6,712 bases of DNA from Bacillota bacterium (GTDB taxonomy: Bacteria; Bacillota; Clostridia; Acetivibrionales; DSM-1351), in assembly GCA_023444055.1 (NCBI GenBank), contig JAEZRV010000052.1:1-6712 (forward strand). The letters are read 5' to 3'. The position numbers and the translations under genes are program-made. Numbering within the stretch: position 1 is the stretch's first letter; every line of letters starts with the position of its first letter. Shown piece by piece: positions 4,738 to 6,712 of the stretch. Under the pieces are notes generated by a model, which was not told where the DNA came from, ran no database searches, and saw only the letters and a program-made list of their open reading frames with translations.

Positions 4738-6549
4738 TTAAAAATCGTATTCTAATAACCCCTTTTTAACATTTTTCAGAATAGAATAATTTGTAGTTCT
4801 ATTGCCCTTCAGATATAAAATCTTTAGGTTTTTCAGAGCAGCGATAGAATTATAGTTTGCAATTCTGTTGTCCTTTATGTATAGTTCTGACAGGTTGGTC
4901 AGCGATGATATTACATTAATATTTGTAACCTTATTTCGATTAATAGATAATATCTCTAGCTTAGTAAGCCCCTTTAATGCTGAAATGTCCGAAATACTGT
5001 TCCCCTGCAAATACAGAACTCTTAGGTTTTTTAGTGAACTTAAAAGCGAGATATTGGTTATTTTTGTATTACTTAAATCCAAGTACTCTAAATTAGAAAG
5101 TTGTTTTAAATCAACCAGTGTTTTGGCACCGACAGGTACAGCAAGTCTGTATACCTTGGCTAAATCTGATTTATAAATTGTTCCTGTTGTTTTTAAAATT
5201 TGCTTTCTGACAGCATTTTCTACCACCTTGTCTTTAAAGGTAAAGGCAATCTCTTTTGTTGTGTTTGAGCTTATTGTAAGAGACTTCAAAATGCTGTTCC
5301 AAACATCTAGACCGTAGACCTTCGCAGTTTTATCATTATAATCAGGAACATTTGACAAGCTCCACAATGAAATTCCACCTAGTCCATATTGCTTAACCAA
5401 ATCCATTTTAGCTTTGATACTTTTGCTATTCTCATATAGTATTACATTATGAGTATTATCAAAAGTATTAAAATACTGGATAAAGGGGCTCTGAAGTTCA
5501 TTATTGTAGCCGTATGCTATACCAACACCCTGACCGTCTACGTTATTAATACGATCATTAATCTTTTGATAAATAGGTATATTTCTAGTCTCCATACTCA
5601 TTGCAAGTTTGCTTGTTCTATCCCATGTAGAACCAGCAGGGATATAAAATCTCCACTGTGCTGAATCAAAATTAATCTGTAGCATTACTTTTTTCAAGTC
5701 AGACTTGTTTACATTTTTCTTTATGTCTTCCATCGCTCTCTGTATTTTTTTAATTGGTGCCAGACTGTCTATCGGATTAACACAATTATAGCCTGTATAC
5801 TGTAGTATTTCAGTTTTATTTAGCTTTGTTACAGGTTCATAATCATGAGCCATAACTATCATTTTATCCGCTATAGCTGAAATCCCCTTATAATCATATC
5901 CTGTATAGTTTAGCAACGGATTAACCGCAACAAACATTTTCTTGTTTGTTTTATTAAGCTCTCTTTTGAGTTCCTTTAAAAACAGACAATACCAGCTACT
6001 AATAGTCTTATTATTTATAAGTATAAGTTTTCCTTTCAAATCATTATTCTGAAGTTCTTCAACATCAAGTACTACACCATCAAAATAAATTTGCTCACCT
6101 TCACTAACATCAGAATTTACCAAATCTACTATTGCGTTGATTGCTTTAACTCTTTGTGATTCGTATGGTAAAATTTTTTGAGCATTTGCATTATCGGAAA
6201 AAATATTGAGTTGAATAGGCTTATTCTTGCTTTTAGCATATTTTAATACATCTAAATAGTCTGATGGATAATAAAACATGGTATTATCATTTTGACCAAG
6301 GGTGGTGTTAATACCCTCAGATAAGTCCGAATACATTCTGCCCCATGCAAAACTTATTGAATCAAGCGAATCTAAATACTTTTTAGATTGTTCTGAAAAG
6401 GTTAAGTGAGCCGGATAAAATGCATGCAGCTCTAATTTTTGCTGTACAGTTGCCTGAGCTTCCGGTGTAACCCCTACATAGCCGTGTAAAAAGCTAAAAG
6501 ACATAACCAAAACAAGTACAGCTATAATAGCTTTTTTTGATATTCTCAT
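4738..6549 (-). CDS. Secreted GH18 (YaaH/SleL-like) glycoside hydrolase fused to leucine-rich repeats
   Basis: This is a 603-residue exported protein. The signal peptide covers about 1-33: basic MRISKK, a hydrophobic core at 7-20, and a possible cleavage site after AQA. A GH18-type barrel runs from about 38 to 425. It contains DGVVLDVE at 157-164, with the presumed catalytic E164 and supporting D162, then MAHDY at 233-237 and GGISLWSL at 391-398. The canonical motif is DGxDxDxE, and its middle aspartate is valine here (V160). This may reduce or alter activity. Relatives of this type cut N-acetylglucosamine bonds in peptidoglycan or bind it. A cap region (about 433-483) precedes five internalin-style repeats of exactly 22 residues, starting at 484, 506, 528, 550 and 572. 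The pairing suggests binding to the cell or spore surface. I chose the ATG at 6549. Longer versions (for example from TTG at 6579) run into the leader hairpin and lose the signal-peptide fit. Confidence 0.88.
   Translation of the reverse strand: MRISKKAIIAVLVLVMSFSFLHGYVGVTPEAQATVQQKLELHAFYPAHLTFSEQSKKYLDSLDSISFAWGRMYSDLSEGINTTLGQNDNTMFYYPSDYLDVLKYAKSKNKPIQLNIFSDNANAQKILPYESQRVKAINAIVDLVNSDVSEGEQIYFDGVVLDVEELQNNDLKGKLILINNKTISSWYCLFLKELKRELNKTNKKMFVAVNPLLNYTGYDYKGISAIADKMIVMAHDYEPVTKLNKTEILQYTGYNCVNPIDSLAPIKKIQRAMEDIKKNVNKSDLKKVMLQINFDSAQWRFYIPAGSTWDRTSKLAMSMETRNIPIYQKINDRINNVDGQGVGIAYGYNNELQSPFIQYFNTFDNTHNVILYENSKSIKAKMDLVKQYGLGGISLWSLSNVPDYNDKTAKVYGLDVWNSILKSLTISSNTTKEIAFTFKDKVVENAVRKQILKTTGTIYKSDLAKVYRLAVPVGAKTLVDLKQLSNLEYLDLSNTKITNISLLSSLKNLRVLYLQGNSISDISALKGLTKLEILSINRNKVTNINVISSLTNLSELYIKDNRIANYNSIAALKNLKILYLKGNRTTNYSILKNVKKGLLEYDF
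4864..5100 (-). repeat. Coding repeats for leucine-rich units of the GH18-LRR protein
   Basis: Successive 66-bp coding units (22 residues each) encode the leucine-rich repeats, with the pattern LxxLxxLxLxxNxIxxIxxLxx. The core units are residues 484-505, 506-527, 528-549 and 550-571. The fifth, at 572-594, is more divergent (GNRTTNYSILKNV). The period is exact at the protein level, while the DNA is only moderately similar, which indicates old duplications. Confidence 0.75.
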
Positions 6550-6618
6550 TATTATGCCCATGCCCAGCATTTCGCACAAAACATAATGACAGAAATAGCA
6601 TGGGCTCGGTACCTCCTC
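6550..6618 (-). promoter_or_regulatory. Structured 5' leader, copy C (before GH18-LRR gene)
   Basis: GAGGAGG (6618-6612) is followed after 6 nt by GCCCATGC (6605-6598), which pairs perfectly with GCATGGGC (6563-6556). ATAATA then leads into the ATG at 6549. Inside, CATT pairs with AATG, and TTTT-GTGC-GAAA forms a tip like the one in copy A. The SD-to-AUG gap is 62 nt unfolded and about 12 nt folded. Relative to copy B, the two outer closing pairs change from A-T and T-A to G-C and C-G, with both sides changing together. The 5'-arm ATG, 10 nt after GGAGG, opens a 35-codon frame that overlaps the start of the gene out of frame. Confidence 0.7.
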
Positions 6619-6625
6619 GTATTAT

Positions 6626-6673
6626 ATAGTCATAGCTTTTCTTTACCTTTTCTTGAGGTTGAGCTATGCTGTT
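6626..6673 (-). other. Inverted repeat CATAGCT / AGCTATG upstream of leader copy C
   Basis: CATAGCT (6668-6662) and AGCTATG (6637-6631) are perfect complements around a 24-nt interior. The interior can form a further ACCT/AGGT pairing. It overlaps the end of the possible upstream gene. No T tract follows, so it is not an intrinsic terminator. Its role is unknown. Confidence 0.3.
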
Positions 6674-6712
6674 TTATGATACTGTGGATTAGTTCGTACC
6701 TCCTACCACTTG
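6630..6712 (-). CDS. Possible 3' end of an upstream gene (5' end outside window)
   Basis: One minus-strand frame is open from the window edge for 26 codons and ends in TGA (6632-6630). It reads SGRRYELIHSII and then a polar, lysine-rich end, KGKEKL. It stops 12 nt before the GAGGAGG of leader copy C, a normal intergenic spacing. If real, the GH18-LRR gene could be co-transcribed with it, and that would explain why no well-placed promoter is seen before copy C. The piece is too short for a product to be named. An alternative frame ends at 6689, and the stretch could also be noncoding. Confidence 0.3.
   Translation of the reverse strand, partial: SGRRYELIHSIIKQHSSTSRKGKEKL

Noticed and set aside
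6550..6579. Longer N-terminus of the GH18-LRR protein, starting from TTG at 6579
   Set aside because: It would run through the leader hairpin, starts with a rare codon without an SD, and spoils the signal peptide that begins well at MRISKK.
6612..6626. TATAAT at 6626-6621 as the promoter of the GH18-LRR gene
   Set aside because: Transcription would begin inside or after the GGAGG of the leader and destroy the ribosome binding site. No -35 hexamer is seen at the right distance.
6653..6680. Plus-strand promoter TTGAGG, 16 bp, TATGAT
   Set aside because: Both hexamers are imperfect. The only sequence downstream before the window edge is about 30 nt, with no gene visible.

Overview
The window looks like a piece of the chromosome of an AT-rich, Gram-positive, endospore-forming and motile member of the Clostridia. 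The reasons are a spore-cortex amidase of the CwlD type, a methyl-accepting chemotaxis receptor, purine-rich GGAGG ribosome binding sites and low-GC codon use. Clostridium cluster III (Ruminiclostridium-like) would fit, but the sequence does not prove it. Every convincing gene lies on the minus strand, so transcription runs from high to low coordinates.

In order of transcription: (1) at 6630-6712 there is possibly the last 26 codons of an upstream gene. (2) At 4738-6549 lies a secreted protein with a glycoside hydrolase 18 (YaaH/SleL-like) domain fused to five 22-residue leucine-rich repeats. (3) At 4395-4737 is a noncoding stretch with two candidate promoters and a palindrome. (4) At 3834-4397 lies a small five-helix membrane protein of unknown function. 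(5) At 2908-3750 lies a soluble helical HEAT-like protein of unknown function. (6) At 2762-2915 are 66-bp imperfect tandem repeats. (7) At 1934-2695 lies cwlD, with a sporulation-sigma-like promoter and a downstream intrinsic terminator. (8) At 1353-1661 is a consensus promoter followed by a leader of about 270 nt that may be structured. (9) At 1-1352 are the first 450 codons of a chemotaxis receptor, cut by the window edge.

The most notable feature is a 5' leader element present three times, once before each of the GH18-LRR, membrane and HEAT-like genes. In each copy a strong Shine-Dalgarno sequence sits 57-62 nt upstream of the start codon. A hairpin with a 7-8 bp closing stem fills almost all of the gap, and an AT-rich ATAAWT/ATAATA-type spacer leads into the AUG. 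The closing stem shows compensatory changes between copies (ATCC/GGAT against GCCC/GGGC). Folding would reduce the SD-to-AUG distance to about 11-14 nt. The three proteins are unrelated, so the leader itself appears to be the shared unit. It suggests joint translational control of three genes of unknown role, next to a sporulation gene. I do not recognise it as a described RNA family.
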